Assembly: GCA_947306475.1 (NCBI GenBank)
Contig: CAMZGS010000014.1
Location: forward strand, 1-50,644
Length of the DNA stretch: 50,644 nucleotides
Direction of reading: 5' to 3'
DNA from: an uncultured Comamonas sp.
GTDB taxonomy: Bacteria > Pseudomonadota > Gammaproteobacteria > Burkholderiales > Burkholderiaceae_C
Shown: positions 36,448 to 45,492 of the stretch, one piece after another
Layout of the letters: each line of letters opens with the position of its first letter
How positions within the stretch are numbered: position 1 is the stretch's first letter
The notes under the pieces: model-generated
The model's database searches: none
What the model was told of the DNA's origin: nothing
Seen by the model: only the letters and a program-made list of their open reading frames with translations
Made by a program: the position numbers and the translations under genes

Positions 36448-37701
36448 TCATTCTTCCACCGGCAGGAACAGGGCCTGCAGATCGCTCAGGAAATCAAAGC
36501 CGCGCTCGGTCGGCTGCACCCAGTCGGCCTCACGCATGATCAGGCCCTGCTGCTGCGCCTGCTCCAGCGCTGCGGCAACGGTGCTCAGTGGCAGGCCGGT
36601 GCGGGCGGTGTAGTCCTGCAGCGCAAAGCCGCCGCGCAGACGCAGGGCGTTGAGCATGAACTCAAACGGCAGCTCCTTGCGGCGCACGTCGGTGTCGCTG
36701 GCCAGCGGGCGCCCAGCCAGGGCTGCCTCCATGTAGCGCTGCGGATCGCGCAGGCGCACCTGGCGCGTGATGCGCTGCGCAAAGCTGATCTTGCTGTGTG
36801 CCCCCGCACCAATGCCCAGGTAGTCGCCAAACTGCCAGTAGTTGGTGTTGTGCACGCACTGCTGGCCGGCGCGTGCGTAGGCCGAGACTTCGTAGCGCTG
36901 CAGCCCGTGCGCGCCCGTGGCTGCAGTCAGGGCATCGAGCATGTCGTAGGCCAGATCGTCCTCGGGCAGCTGCGTGGGCGGGTGTTTGGCAAAGTAGGTG
37001 TTGGGCTCGATGCTCAGGTGGTACACCGACAGGTGCGGCGGGTTGAATGACAGGGCCATGTCGATGTCGCGCTGCAGATCGGCCAGGGTCTGCCCTGGCA
37101 GGGCGTACATCAGGTCCAGATTGAAGGTCTCAAAGCACTGCGCCGCTTCGCGCAGCGCTGCCTGTGCCTGGGCGCTGCTGTGCACCCGGCCCACGGCCTG
37201 CAGCAGCCGGTCGTCAAAGCTTTGCACGCCCACCGACAAACGTGTCACCCCGGCCCGGGCAAAGGCGGCAAAGCGCTCGGCCTCAAAGGTGCCAGGGTTG
37301 GCTTCCAGGGTGATTTCGCAGCCGGCTTCCAGCGGCAGGCGTGCGCGCAGGCCGCTGATGAGCTGCTCGATGGCCTGCGGGCTGAACAGGCTGGGCGTGC
37401 CGCCGCCGATAAAGACGCTGTGCACCCGCCGCCCCCAGACCATGCCCAGGCTGGCCTCCAGGTCGGCCATCAGGGCGTCGATGTAGCGCTGCTCGGGCAG
37501 CTCGCCCTGCTCCTGCGTCCAGCCGTGCGAGTTGAAATCGCAGTACGGGCACTTCCTCAGGCACCAGGGCAGGTGCACATACACCGACAGCGGCGGCAGG
37601 GCCGACAGCTGCAGGGTGCCGGGGCGCATGTAGTGCTGTACGTCGCGCGGTGCCTGCCCCAGGCCCGAAGCGCCGCCCTCTTCCACGATTGGAACCATCA
37701 T
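36448..37701 (-). CDS. hemW: Heme chaperone / radical SAM protein HemW
   Basis: A 417-residue radical SAM protein. The 4Fe-4S motif is CLRKCPYCDF (CX3CX2C followed by D-F, so HemW rather than HemN, which has a fourth Cys). GGGTPSLF and the LSVGVQSF segment follow, and a HemN_C domain closes the protein. HemW delivers heme to acceptor proteins rather than oxidising coproporphyrinogen. The N-terminus is about 35 residues longer than in E. coli. The start with AAGGA 8 bases upstream supports the longer form; Met25 is an alternative. It follows rdgB after 31 bases. Confidence 0.94.
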   Translation of the reverse strand: MMVPIVEEGGASGLGQAPRDVQHYMRPGTLQLSALPPLSVYVHLPWCLRKCPYCDFNSHGWTQEQGELPEQRYIDALMADLEASLGMVWGRRVHSVFIGGGTPSLFSPQAIEQLISGLRARLPLEAGCEITLEANPGTFEAERFAAFARAGVTRLSVGVQSFDDRLLQAVGRVHSSAQAQAALREAAQCFETFNLDLMYALPGQTLADLQRDIDMALSFNPPHLSVYHLSIEPNTYFAKHPPTQLPEDDLAYDMLDALTAATGAHGLQRYEVSAYARAGQQCVHNTNYWQFGDYLGIGAGAHSKISFAQRITRQVRLRDPQRYMEAALAGRPLASDTDVRRKELPFEFMLNALRLRGGFALQDYTARTGLPLSTVAAALEQAQQQGLIMREADWVQPTERGFDFLSDLQALFLPVEE

Positions 37702-37732
37702 GGTTGCTGTCCTTGCATGGTGGGAAAGCGCC

Positions 37733-38335
37733 TCAGGCCAGCCAGCTGCTGCGCAGCAGCTCCATCATGGCCAGGGTGCTGCGGCCACGGTGGCTGTGCT
37801 GGTTCTTGTAGGCCGGCTCCATCTCGGCAAAGGTCTTGCCCAGCTCCGGGATCAGCAGTACCGGATCGAAGCCAAAGCCGTTGCTGCCGCGCGGCTCGGT
37901 GGCGATTTCCACGGCCACGCGGCCCACGGCAATCAGCGGCTCCGGGTCACGCGCATGGCGCACGCCCACCAGGGTGCTGACCATGGCCGCCTTGCGGTTG
38001 CTGTGGCCCGCCAGTTGTTCCAGCACCGCCCGCACGTTGTTGGCATCGCTTTTTTCGTAACCAAATTGCGTGCAGTAGTAGGCAGTGTCCACCCCGGGCA
38101 GGCCGCCAAAGGCGTCGATGCACAGGCCGGCATCGTCGGCAATGGCCGGCAGGCCGGTTTTCTCTGCGGCAAAGCGCGCCTTGGACAGGGCGTTTTCCAC
38201 AAAGGTGCAGTGCGGCTCGGGGGCCTCGCCGGTAAACAGCGTGCCCTGGGCGATCAGCTCCACGCCGAGCGGGGCGAACATGGCCTGCAGCTCCTGCAAC
38301 TTGCCCTGGTTGTTCGATGCCAAAACTATTTTCAT
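37733..38335 (-). CDS. rdgB: XTP/dITP diphosphatase (RdgB/HAM1)
   Basis: A 200-residue house-cleaning pyrophosphatase that hydrolyses dITP, XTP and dXTP to monophosphates. Motifs are SNNQGKLQEL (8-17), DDAGLCIDAFGGLPGV (about 68-83), GSNGFGFDPVL (about 150) and HRGRS near the end. The start has GGGA about 8 bases upstream. It pairs with hemW in the same order as in many proteobacteria. The rph gene that often precedes rdgB is not present upstream. Confidence 0.96.
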   Translation of the reverse strand: MKIVLASNNQGKLQELQAMFAPLGVELIAQGTLFTGEAPEPHCTFVENALSKARFAAEKTGLPAIADDAGLCIDAFGGLPGVDTAYYCTQFGYEKSDANNVRAVLEQLAGHSNRKAAMVSTLVGVRHARDPEPLIAVGRVAVEIATEPRGSNGFGFDPVLLIPELGKTFAEMEPAYKNQHSHRGRSTLAMMELLRSSWLA

Positions 38336-38428
38336 AAAAAAATCCCGTCCAAACGCTTATGTAGCAAGCGTCAATAGCTATGAATTCAGAAGTTCAAGAA
38401 ACAACAGCAACGATCAGCCAGTACGCCA
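38336..38428. other. Gap between PP2C gene and rdgB with small hairpin
   Basis: Ninety-three A/T-rich bases. ACGCTT and AAGCGT (7-base gap) form a small hairpin followed by AATAGCTAT, again resembling the dispersed AGCGCTT/TAGCT element. No gene is seen. Confidence 0.4.
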
Positions 38429-39349
38429 CTAGCTGCCGGCCTTCTTGAGTAGCGCCGAGCGCCGGATGGCGGCATTGATCTCGGCGATGCTGCGCTCGAT
38501 CTCCGCCTCGTCCAGCACATCGTCAAAACCCTCCAGGTCCTGCGACGACTGGATGGTGGAGGCAAAGCTCTCGCTATCGGGCAACGACGTCTGGGGCTGG
38601 ACCGAGTGCTCCACCTGATCGGCCACCTCCCACTGCATGGCCAGGGCCGTGACGTTGTCGCTCCTGCTGCCAGCTGCGGTCAGGGCCGCATCCACCAGCG
38701 CGGGCACGGCATCCTGCACCGGCTGGGAGCCCAGATGCTGGATGAGCACCTGCTCCTTGAGCACGTCCCACAGGCCATCGGAGCACAGCATGATCCGGTC
38801 GCCGTGCTGCAGCACGTGCGGGCCGGAGACGGCAAACACCGGCGCCGCATCCGCGCCCAGGCAGGTGTAAAGCACATTGCGGTTGAGCAGGCGATGCGCC
38901 AGCTTCATCGGCCCGGAGCGCTCCATCTCCACGTACGAGTGGTCGCGCGTGCGCGCCTGCAGCTGCGTGCCGCGCACCCAGTACAGGCGCGAGTCGCCGC
39001 AGTGGATCCAGTACGCCAGCCCCTCCTGCACCAGTGCGGCCACCAGGGTGGTGCGCGGTGCGTCGGACATGCGCTTGTGGCGCGCATAGGCCAGAATGCG
39101 CTCGTGCGCCACCAGCAAGGAGGACCTCAGGAACGCAATCGGATCCTCCAGCGTGGGTTTGGCCAGGCGCTGAAACTCTGCCGCAAGGGACTGCAGGGCC
39201 AGCTGGGCAGCGATTTCCCCTTCGGCATGGCCGCCCATGCCATCAGCCAGCACGAACAACGCCGCCTCGCGCGTGTAGCAGTAGCCCATGCGGTCTTCAT
39301 TGGTCGCACGGCCACCACGACGGCTGAGTTGGAAAACGGAAAATTTCAT
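38429..39349 (-). CDS. PP2C-family Ser/Thr phosphatase
   Basis: A 306-residue PPM/PP2C phosphatase. Metal and catalytic motifs are NEDR (17-20), VLADGMGGHAEGE (33-45), CGDSRLYWV near 118, SDGLW near 192 and the C-terminal SDNVTALAMQ. The last 60 residues form an acidic, Ser-rich tail outside the core. The start overlaps the stop of the Ser/Thr kinase by 4 bases (ATGA), so kinase and phosphatase are made together and very probably act on the same targets. Confidence 0.94.
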   Translation of the reverse strand: MKFSVFQLSRRGGRATNEDRMGYCYTREAALFVLADGMGGHAEGEIAAQLALQSLAAEFQRLAKPTLEDPIAFLRSSLLVAHERILAYARHKRMSDAPRTTLVAALVQEGLAYWIHCGDSRLYWVRGTQLQARTRDHSYVEMERSGPMKLAHRLLNRNVLYTCLGADAAPVFAVSGPHVLQHGDRIMLCSDGLWDVLKEQVLIQHLGSQPVQDAVPALVDAALTAAGSRSDNVTALAMQWEVADQVEHSVQPQTSLPDSESFASTIQSSQDLEGFDDVLDEAEIERSIAEINAAIRRSALLKKAGS

Positions 39350-40368
39350 GGAGTCTTCACAGGCGGCCCGGCGACCGAGGAGGGTACTGCCAGCGAGGCC
39401 GACGGGCTCTGACCAATCAGCGCACCCAGTTGCAGGCGCACCCGCTCAGCCATGGTCAGTTGCGTGTAGCGGCGGTTGCTGTCCTGGCTCAGGGCCTTGT
39501 GCAATGCAAAGACGGATTGAGGCCGCGACAGCGGCTCCAGTTCCATCGCCCATTGCACCAGCTCGAGCAGATTGTCGGAATAGTTGCCCCGCAGCCGCGC
39601 CAGTGCCGTGGGCAGGGTGTCCTTTTCCTGGCGCTTGGGCACATCCGGCGGCGCCTGCCCGGTCATGCACACATAGATGCAGGCACCGATGGCGTAAATA
39701 TCGGTCCACGGCCCCATGGCGCCGCTGCGCCGGTACATCTCGGGAGCGGCAAAACCGGGCGTGTACATGGGACGCACGAAATTGCCCTGCTGGTTGAGCA
39801 CCTCGCGCGCAGCGCCAAAGTCGATCATCACGGCACGGTCGTCGTCGGTGATGAAGATGTTGGCGGGCTTGATGTCCAGGTGCAGCATCTTGTGCTGGTG
39901 CACGATGCGCAGGCCGCGCAACACCTCGTCGAACAGCGAGCGAATGGTCGATTCGCGCAGAATCTTGGGCCGCTTGAGGCTGCGCCCGAGCACCACATAC
40001 TCCTGCAGCGAGGCGCCCTGCAGGTAGTTCATCACCATGTAAACGGTTTCGTGCTCGCGAAAGAAGTTGAGCACGCTCACCACCGAGGGGTGGGAGATCT
40101 GCGTCAGCGCCCGACCCTCTTCAAAAAAACTTTTCAGGCCCAGCCGATACAGGGGCAGCTTTTCGGGCGCCACCTGCGGCACCAGCTGCCCGGGCTCGCG
40201 CGTGACCAGGGCGGCGGGCAGATATTCCTTGATGGCTACTTCCTGGCCCTGGCCATCCACGGCCAGATACACCACTCCGAAGCCACCCGAGGCCAGGCGG
40301 CGGATAACGCGATAACCACCGATCACCGTATCGGGTGGTAGTGCTGCAGGCTTGGATTTAGTCGTCAT
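39346..40368 (-). CDS. Hanks-type Ser/Thr protein kinase
   Basis: A 340-residue cytoplasmic kinase. Motifs are the glycine loop LASGGFGVVYLA (25-36), VAIK (Lys47), catalytic loop HLDIKPAN (Asp165; HLD instead of HRD), DFG (183-185) and the APE-equivalent FAAPEMY. No transmembrane helix or sensor domain follows. Its C-terminal 50 residues are unstructured-looking. The start at ATG 40368 is taken because the only upstream alternative is TTG at 40425; no ribosome site is visible. It precedes the PP2C gene with overlap and diverges from yicC. Confidence 0.93.
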   Translation of the reverse strand: MTTKSKPAALPPDTVIGGYRVIRRLASGGFGVVYLAVDGQGQEVAIKEYLPAALVTREPGQLVPQVAPEKLPLYRLGLKSFFEEGRALTQISHPSVVSVLNFFREHETVYMVMNYLQGASLQEYVVLGRSLKRPKILRESTIRSLFDEVLRGLRIVHQHKMLHLDIKPANIFITDDDRAVMIDFGAAREVLNQQGNFVRPMYTPGFAAPEMYRRSGAMGPWTDIYAIGACIYVCMTGQAPPDVPKRQEKDTLPTALARLRGNYSDNLLELVQWAMELEPLSRPQSVFALHKALSQDSNRRYTQLTMAERVRLQLGALIGQSPSASLAVPSSVAGPPVKTP

Positions 40369-40443
40369 TTTTGAACTGCTACAACCAAGGGGTAGCACAG
40401 AAACCGGATAATCTGCGGATTGCAAGCAACCGAGACAAGGCCA

Positions 40444-41355
40444 ATGCCAGTTTACAGCATGACCGGATATGCCAGCGCCCAGCTGACACCGGCCACCTCG
40501 CAGGCAGCAGACGCCGCCGCCACGGCCCGCGTGGGCCTGGAAATTCGCTCCGTCAACAGCCGTTTTCTAGACCTCACCCTGCGCCTGCCCGATGAGCTGC
40601 GCGCCCAGGAACCCGCGCTGCGCGCCTTGCTCACCCAGCGCCTCAAACGCGGCAAGGTGGAAGTGCGTGCGGCCATCGAGCACGATGCCAGCACCCAGCT
40701 GCCCTGCCCCGAGCCGGCCCTGTTGCAGCGCATCGGCATGGTGCAGGAGCAGGTGCAGGCCTGGCTGCCCGATGCCAAGGGCCTGTCCGTGGCCGATGTG
40801 CTGCGCCTGTCCGGCCCCGGCAACGCCAGCGGTGCCATCGACTGGCAGTCCACCGTCACCGAACTGGCCGAACAGGCCATCACCGCCTTGCTGGATGCCC
40901 GCGCCCGCGAGGGCAAGCGCCTGGCGCAGATGCTGCTGGAGCGCCTGCAACAGCTGCGCGCCCTGGCCAAACAGGCAGAACCTCTGGTTCCGCAGCTGGT
41001 CGAGCAGCAGCGCCAGCGCTTCCTGGAGCGCTGGCAGGAAGCCATGGGACTGGCCGAAGGGCAGGTGCCACCCGAAGCAGCGCAGGAGCGCGCCCTGAGC
41101 GAAGCCACCGCCTTTGCCATCCGTATCGACGTGGCCGAAGAAATCACCCGCCTGGGCGCCCATCTGGACGAGATCGAGCGCCTGCTGAAAAAGGGCGGCG
41201 AAATCGGCAAACGCCTGGACTTCCTGATCCAGGAACTGCACCGCGAGGCCAATACCCTGGGCTCCAAGTCCGCCACCCTGGAGCTCACCCACATCAGCGT
41301 CGACATGAAGGTGCTGATCGAACAAATGCGTGAACAGGTGCAAAACATCGAGTAA
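40444..41355 (+). CDS. yicC: YicC family endoribonuclease
   Basis: A 303-residue protein starting [13 protein letters not shown], the family's SMTGY(A/G) start. [17 protein letters not shown] follows, and the C-terminal part has [39 protein letters not shown] and a closing [17 protein letters not shown]. YicC of E. coli is an RNA endonuclease affecting small-RNA stability. Mild length excess over E. coli comes from an insert ([11 protein letters not shown]) near residue 20. AAGG lies closely before ATG 40444; an earlier in-frame ATG at 40420 is not favoured. gmk follows 19 bases later, as in many proteobacteria. Confidence 0.93.
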   Translation: MPVYSMTGYASAQLTPATSQAADAAATARVGLEIRSVNSRFLDLTLRLPDELRAQEPALRALLTQRLKRGKVEVRAAIEHDASTQLPCPEPALLQRIGMVQEQVQAWLPDAKGLSVADVLRLSGPGNASGAIDWQSTVTELAEQAITALLDARAREGKRLAQMLLERLQQLRALAKQAEPLVPQLVEQQRQRFLERWQEAMGLAEGQVPPEAAQERALSEATAFAIRIDVAEEITRLGAHLDEIERLLKKGGEIGKRLDFLIQELHREANTLGSKSATLELTHISVDMKVLIEQMREQVQNIE

Positions 41356-41374
41356 CGCTGAACACCATCCCCCT

Positions 41375-42004
41375 ATGCAAGCACAACTGCCAGGAAATCT
41401 ATTTGTCGTCGCCGCCCCCAGTGGGGCCGGCAAGTCCAGCTTGGTCAAGGCGCTGCGCTCGTTCGATGCGCGCGTCTATCCCTCCGTCTCGCACACCACA
41501 CGTGCGCCACGCGGCCAGGAAAAGCATGGCCGCGAGTACTTTTTTGTCTCCGAAGCCGAATTTGACGCCATGGTCGCCAGCGATGCCTTCATCGAATGGG
41601 CACACGTGCATGGCAAGCGCTACGGCACCTCGAAAAAGGGCATTCAGGACCGCCTGGCCGATGGCAACGACGTGCTGCTGGAAATCGACTACCAGGGTGC
41701 GCTGCAGGTGCGCAAGGCCTTCCCGCAAGCGGTGCTGATCTTCATCCTGCCGCCCAGCTGGGAAGAACTGCGCTCGCGCCTGGAAAACCGCGGTGAAGAT
41801 GCACCCGAAGTCATTGAGCTGCGCATGAAGAATGCCGAAGAAGAGATGGCCCAGGTGGCCAAATTCGACTTCGTTATAATCAACGAGTTGTTTGAGAGCG
41901 CGCTGTTTGACCTCAAGGCCATCATCCACGCACAGCGCCTGAAGTACCTGAGTCAGCGCCGTCTGCGCGCCGATGTGTTCGAGTCCTTGAACCTCAGCGT
42001 CTGA
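41375..42004 (+). CDS. gmk: Guanylate kinase
   Basis: A 209-residue enzyme converting GMP to GDP with ATP. The P-loop is [10 protein letters not shown] (about 12-21), and the GMP site shows [11 protein letters not shown] and [15 protein letters not shown] is the Walker B/switch region, and IILP-like VLIFILPP follows. ATG 41375 gives the normal length; the frame upstream runs into yicC. The ribosome site is poor, suggesting coupling to yicC. Confidence 0.96.
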   Translation: MQAQLPGNLFVVAAPSGAGKSSLVKALRSFDARVYPSVSHTTRAPRGQEKHGREYFFVSEAEFDAMVASDAFIEWAHVHGKRYGTSKKGIQDRLADGNDVLLEIDYQGALQVRKAFPQAVLIFILPPSWEELRSRLENRGEDAPEVIELRMKNAEEEMAQVAKFDFVIINELFESALFDLKAIIHAQRLKYLSQRRLRADVFESLNLSV

Positions 42005-42056
42005 TCTTCTCCTCTCCCCTGTGACTCATTCCCCCTCATCTTTCGGAGTACCTTAG

Positions 42057-42260
42057 ATGGCACGCATCACCGTTGAAGACTGCCTGGAGCAGATCCCCAA
42101 CCGCTTCCAACTCGTCCTGGCCGCCACCTACCGCGCGCGCATGCTCAGCCAGGGCCACGCCCCGAAAGTCGAATGCCAGAACAAGCCCGGCGTGACCGCG
42201 CTGCGTGAGATCGCCGCCGGCAAGGTGGGCCTGGAAATGTTAAAAAAAGTGCCCGGTTGA
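42057..42260 (+). CDS. rpoZ: RNA polymerase omega subunit
   Basis: A 67-residue protein, [28 protein letters not shown] in outline, the conserved omega helix region. It stabilises the beta' subunit and forms one ppGpp site of RNA polymerase. GGAG lies about 8-9 bases before ATG 42057. It stands between gmk and spoT as in E. coli, and a terminator follows before spoT. Confidence 0.97.
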   Translation: MARITVEDCLEQIPNRFQLVLAATYRARMLSQGHAPKVECQNKPGVTALREIAAGKVGLEMLKKVPG

Positions 42261-42306
42261 GCCCATACACCCTGCGTTCCATTTACGCTATAGGCTGCAA
42301 CAATAG

Positions 42307-42332
42307 AAGCGCCGCTTTGCGGTGCTTTTTTT
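42307..42332 (+). terminator. Rho-independent terminator after rpoZ
   Basis: A 9-bp stem AAGCGCCGC / GCGGTGCTT with one G-T pair, loop TTT, and a run of seven T bases. It separates rpoZ from spoT, whose start is 41 bases further on, so spoT is partly uncoupled or has its own promoter in the gap. Confidence 0.8.
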
Positions 42333-42372
42333 ATGCGCTTACAGGCTTTTCTCTCCACGCTACATTCGGCAT

Positions 42373-44637
42373 ATGAACGCGGTTGTGAATTCTTCGTCTT
42401 TCCCCAGCATCCCTATCCCCAGGGATTTGCCCAGCGCCGAGCGCCTGCAGGCAGCAGCGCAGGTGTCGCGTGCCCATTTTGAACACCTGCTGGGCTTTCT
42501 GGGCTACCTGGACAGCCCCAGCATTGCCCTGGTGCGTCAGGCCTGGGAATACGCGGACCAGGCACACCGCGACCAATGGCGCAGCAGCGGCGACCCCTAC
42601 ATCACCCACCCGATTGCCGTCACCGGCATCTGTGCCAACTGGAAGCTGGACGCCCCGGCCCTGGCCGCTGCCCTGTTGCACGATTCCATGGAAGACTGCG
42701 GCATCACCAAGCAGGATCTGAGCAACCGCTTTGGCAGCACCGTGGCGGACCTGGTCGATGGGCTGACCAAACTGGACAAGCTGCAATTCAACACGCGTGA
42801 GGAAAGCCAGGCCGAATCGTTTCGCAAGATGCTGCTGGCCATGGCCAAGGACGTGCGCGTCATCCTGATCAAGCTGGCCGACCGCACGCACAACATGCGC
42901 ACCATGGGCGACATGCCGCGCAGCAAATGGGGGCGCATCTCCTCCGAAACGCTGGACATCTTTGCGCCCATTGCCCACCGCCTGGGGCTCAACCAGACCT
43001 ACCGCGAGCTGCAGGACCTGGCCTTTCGCCACCTGCACCCCTGGCGCTACGAGACGCTGGACAAGGCCATCCACAAATCGCGCACACGCCGGCGCGACTT
43101 CATGCAGCGCGTGCAGACCGAGGTGCAGGCCGCTTTCGAGCGCATGGCCATGCCGATTCGCCTGAGCGCCCGCGAGAACACCCTGTTTGCGCTCTACCAG
43201 AAGATGCTGCGCCAGCACCAGAGCTTTGCCCAGGTGACCGATGTGTGCGGCTTTCGCCTCATCGTGCCCAGCACCACCGACTGCTATACCGCCCTGGGGG
43301 TGCTGCACCAGCTCTACAAACCGGTGCCGGGGCGCTTCAAGGACCACATCGCCATGGCCAAGAGCAATGGCTACCAGTCCTTGCACACCACCCTGGTCGG
43401 CCCGGCAGGGGTGACCATCGAATTTCAGGTGCGCACCGGCTCCATGCACATCGTGGCCGAGGCCGGTGTGGCAGCGCACTGGCTCTATCAGGCCGGTGCC
43501 GAAAAGGGACAGGAAACCCTGAACACCCAATGGCTGCAGTCGCTGCTGGACATCCAGACCGAGACGCGCGATGCCAGCGAGTTCTGGGACAACATCAAGG
43601 TGGACCTGCTGCCGGACTCGATCTACGTCTTCACGCCCAAGAGCAAGGTGCTCTCCATGCCGCGCGGCGCCACGGCGCTGGACTTTGCCTACGCCCTGCA
43701 CAGCAACATCGGCCACCATGCCACCAGCGCCAACATCAACGGCGAGGCCGCCACGCTGCGCAGCGAGCTCAAGAGCGGCGACGTGGTGGAAATCGTCACC
43801 GACCCCGACTCCAGCCCCAACTCCACCTGGCTGAGCTTTGTGCGCACCGGACGGGCGCGCTCCAAGATCCGCAACTACCTCAAGACCACGGCGCACAGCG
43901 AATCTGCCGCCCTGGGCGAGCAGCTCCTCACCCAGGCGCTGCGCGAGGAAGGCATTGCCGAATTGCCACGGGATGAGGCCATGCTGCAGGCCGTCTGGCA
44001 GTCCGTGCTCAAGCCCAACCAGACCCAGGCCGAGACCCTGGCCAGCATCGGCCTGGGGCACGTGGCAGCCACCATGGTGGCCCAGAAGATGGCCGCCTAC
44101 CTGTTCCAGCACGGGCAGCGCCCCAACGCCCTGCTGCTGACCCAGCAGCGTTTCACCCAGGACAAGAGCCAGCGCGCCACAGTGATTCTGGATGGCAGCA
44201 GCCAGGCCGCCACCCACTACGCCGATTGCTGCCACCCCCTGCCGGGCGATGCCGTGGTGGGCTACCTGGGGCACGGCGACGGCCTGCATGTGCATTGCAG
44301 CAATTGCGCCGTGGCCAGGCGCCTGCAGGAGCGCGATGCGGAGCGCTTCATCCCCGTGGAATGGAGCGAGGACAGCACCCAGCGCCTGCACAACGCGGCC
44401 ATCTCGCTGACCGTGCGCAACGGCAAGGGTGTGCTGGCACGCATTGCCCAGGTGATCGCCGACAACGACGTGGACATCCGCCGGGTGGACATGGAGGATG
44501 AGTCCGCCATGCAGACCACGGTGCTGCGCTTCATCCTGGCGGTGCACGACGTGCAGCAGCTGGAGTCGGCACTGCGCGCCTTGCGCCGCAACGCAGTAGT
44601 GCTCCAGGCACAACGCGTCGTGGCCACGACCGAGTAA
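42373..44637 (+). CDS. spoT: Bifunctional (p)ppGpp synthetase/hydrolase SpoT
   Basis: A 754-residue alarmone enzyme. The HD hydrolase domain has ITHP and the intact HDSMED (103-108). The synthetase domain keeps FKDHIAMAKSNGYQSLHTT and the catalytic-Glu motif EFQVRT. The TGS domain (IYVFTPKSKVLSMPRGATALDFAY) lies near 415-475, and the C-terminal ACT domain is ISLTVRNGKGVLARIAQVI. The synthetase ATP site is altered: position 267-273 reads RENTLFA where SpoT/Rel proteins usually have R-x-K-H-x-Y-S. Hydrolase function seems secure; synthesis may be reduced. ATG 42373 is chosen because the upstream frame overlaps the rpoZ terminator. Confidence 0.95.
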   Translation: MNAVVNSSSFPSIPIPRDLPSAERLQAAAQVSRAHFEHLLGFLGYLDSPSIALVRQAWEYADQAHRDQWRSSGDPYITHPIAVTGICANWKLDAPALAAALLHDSMEDCGITKQDLSNRFGSTVADLVDGLTKLDKLQFNTREESQAESFRKMLLAMAKDVRVILIKLADRTHNMRTMGDMPRSKWGRISSETLDIFAPIAHRLGLNQTYRELQDLAFRHLHPWRYETLDKAIHKSRTRRRDFMQRVQTEVQAAFERMAMPIRLSARENTLFALYQKMLRQHQSFAQVTDVCGFRLIVPSTTDCYTALGVLHQLYKPVPGRFKDHIAMAKSNGYQSLHTTLVGPAGVTIEFQVRTGSMHIVAEAGVAAHWLYQAGAEKGQETLNTQWLQSLLDIQTETRDASEFWDNIKVDLLPDSIYVFTPKSKVLSMPRGATALDFAYALHSNIGHHATSANINGEAATLRSELKSGDVVEIVTDPDSSPNSTWLSFVRTGRARSKIRNYLKTTAHSESAALGEQLLTQALREEGIAELPRDEAMLQAVWQSVLKPNQTQAETLASIGLGHVAATMVAQKMAAYLFQHGQRPNALLLTQQRFTQDKSQRATVILDGSSQAATHYADCCHPLPGDAVVGYLGHGDGLHVHCSNCAVARRLQERDAERFIPVEWSEDSTQRLHNAAISLTVRNGKGVLARIAQVIADNDVDIRRVDMEDESAMQTTVLRFILAVHDVQQLESALRALRRNAVVLQAQRVVATTE

Positions 44638-44652
44638 TCGGCTGCAACTACC

Positions 44653-44744
44653 AAAAAGAGAGCTGCTGGCGCTTGCTAGATCAGGAATTCAGGCGGTATA
44701 TGACCTGAAAACCAGAACCAGCAAGCGCCAACAGCTCTCTTTTT
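44653..44744. terminator. Long bidirectional hairpin between spoT and greB
   Basis: The arms 44653-44677 and 44720-44744 pair over 25 bp with one mismatch, with A-run and T-run at the ends, so the element can terminate both convergent genes. The arm contains AGCTGCTGGCGCTTGCT, part of the dispersed hairpin family. Confidence 0.85.
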
Positions 44745-44768
44745 TATACCTTCATCCACTGAAGTCGA

Positions 44769-45329
44769 TCATGGAGCCGGGTAACTGACCTCCAGCACCT
44801 CCAGCGTGCGCACCCCGGCCGGCGTGGGCAGCGCCACCTCATCCCCCACCCGGGCCTTGAGCAGAGCGCGTGCCACCGGCGCCACCCAGCTGACCTGCCC
44901 CAGACTGGCCTGCGCCTCATCCACCCCCAGGATGGTGATGGTGCGCTGCACGTCCTCATCGTCCACATAAGTGACGGTGGCGCCAAAAAACACCTGGTCG
45001 CTGCCATGGTGCACGCTGGGGTCAACCACCTGCGCCTGCTCCAGGCGCTTGGTGAGGAAGCGAATGCGCCGGTCGATCTCGCGCAGCCGCTTCTTGCCGT
45101 ACAGGTAATCGCCGTTTTCCGAGCGGTCGCCATTGCTGGCCGCCCAGCGCACCGTCTCGACCACTTTGGGGCGCTCCTCGTCGATCAGGCTCAGCAACTC
45201 GGACTTGAGTGCGGCATAGCCCGCCGGGGTCATGTAGTTCTTGCTGCCGGCCGGCAGAGGGGCAATTGGGGGCAGATCGTCGTCATCGGCCTGCTGCCCG
45301 TCAGGCTCCTTGGTAAACGCCTTGCTCAT
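44769..45329 (-). CDS. greB: Transcript cleavage factor GreB
   Basis: A 186-residue factor that rescues backtracked RNA polymerase by stimulating transcript cleavage. The N-terminal coiled coil holds ASNGDRSENGDYLYGKKRLREIDRRI, with the acidic tip (D and E) that reaches the active site; YLYGKKRLREID marks GreB over GreA. The C-terminal FKBP-like domain contains the S-W-V-A-P-V-A core (GQVSWVAPVARALL). About 28 acidic/Pro-rich residues precede the core. It is convergent with spoT and followed upstream by tRNA-Arg on the same strand. The ribosome site is not evident. Confidence 0.95.
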   Translation of the reverse strand: MSKAFTKEPDGQQADDDDLPPIAPLPAGSKNYMTPAGYAALKSELLSLIDEERPKVVETVRWAASNGDRSENGDYLYGKKRLREIDRRIRFLTKRLEQAQVVDPSVHHGSDQVFFGATVTYVDDEDVQRTITILGVDEAQASLGQVSWVAPVARALLKARVGDEVALPTPAGVRTLEVLEVSYPAP

Positions 45330-45368
45330 GGGCGCGTACTGTACACAGAGGCGATGCGGGAGAAAGCA

Positions 45369-45398
45369 AAGCCCTGAAACCTTTCGGTTTCAGGGCTT
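45369..45398 (-). terminator. Terminator of tRNA-Arg
   Basis: A perfect 12-bp stem AAGCCCTGAAAC / GTTTCAGGGCTT, extended by one C-G pair around a TTTC loop. It lies 7 bases from the tRNA 3' end, and TTTGCTTTCT follows on the minus strand. Confidence 0.8.
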
Positions 45399-45405
45399 GA
45401 CGATA

Positions 45406-45482
45406 TGGTGCGGCTGGCAGGAATCGAACCCACGACCCCTTGGTTCGTAGCCAAGTACTCTATCCAGCTGAGCTACAGCCGC
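45406..45482 (-). tRNA. tRNA-Arg (anticodon ACG)
   Basis: A 77-base cloverleaf on the minus strand with encoded CCA. Acceptor GCGGCTG pairs with CAGCCGC; the anticodon arm is CTTGG-CTACGAA-CCAAG, giving anticodon ACG; the T arm holds GGTTCGATTCC. It has no antisense gene and an intact D arm (AGCTCAGCTGGATAGAG). Confidence 0.97.
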
Positions 45483-45492
45483 GAAGCCTCGG

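Noticed and set aside
42331..44613. Minus-strand open frame of 760 codons opposite spoT
   Set aside because: Shadow of spoT; no recognisable domain.
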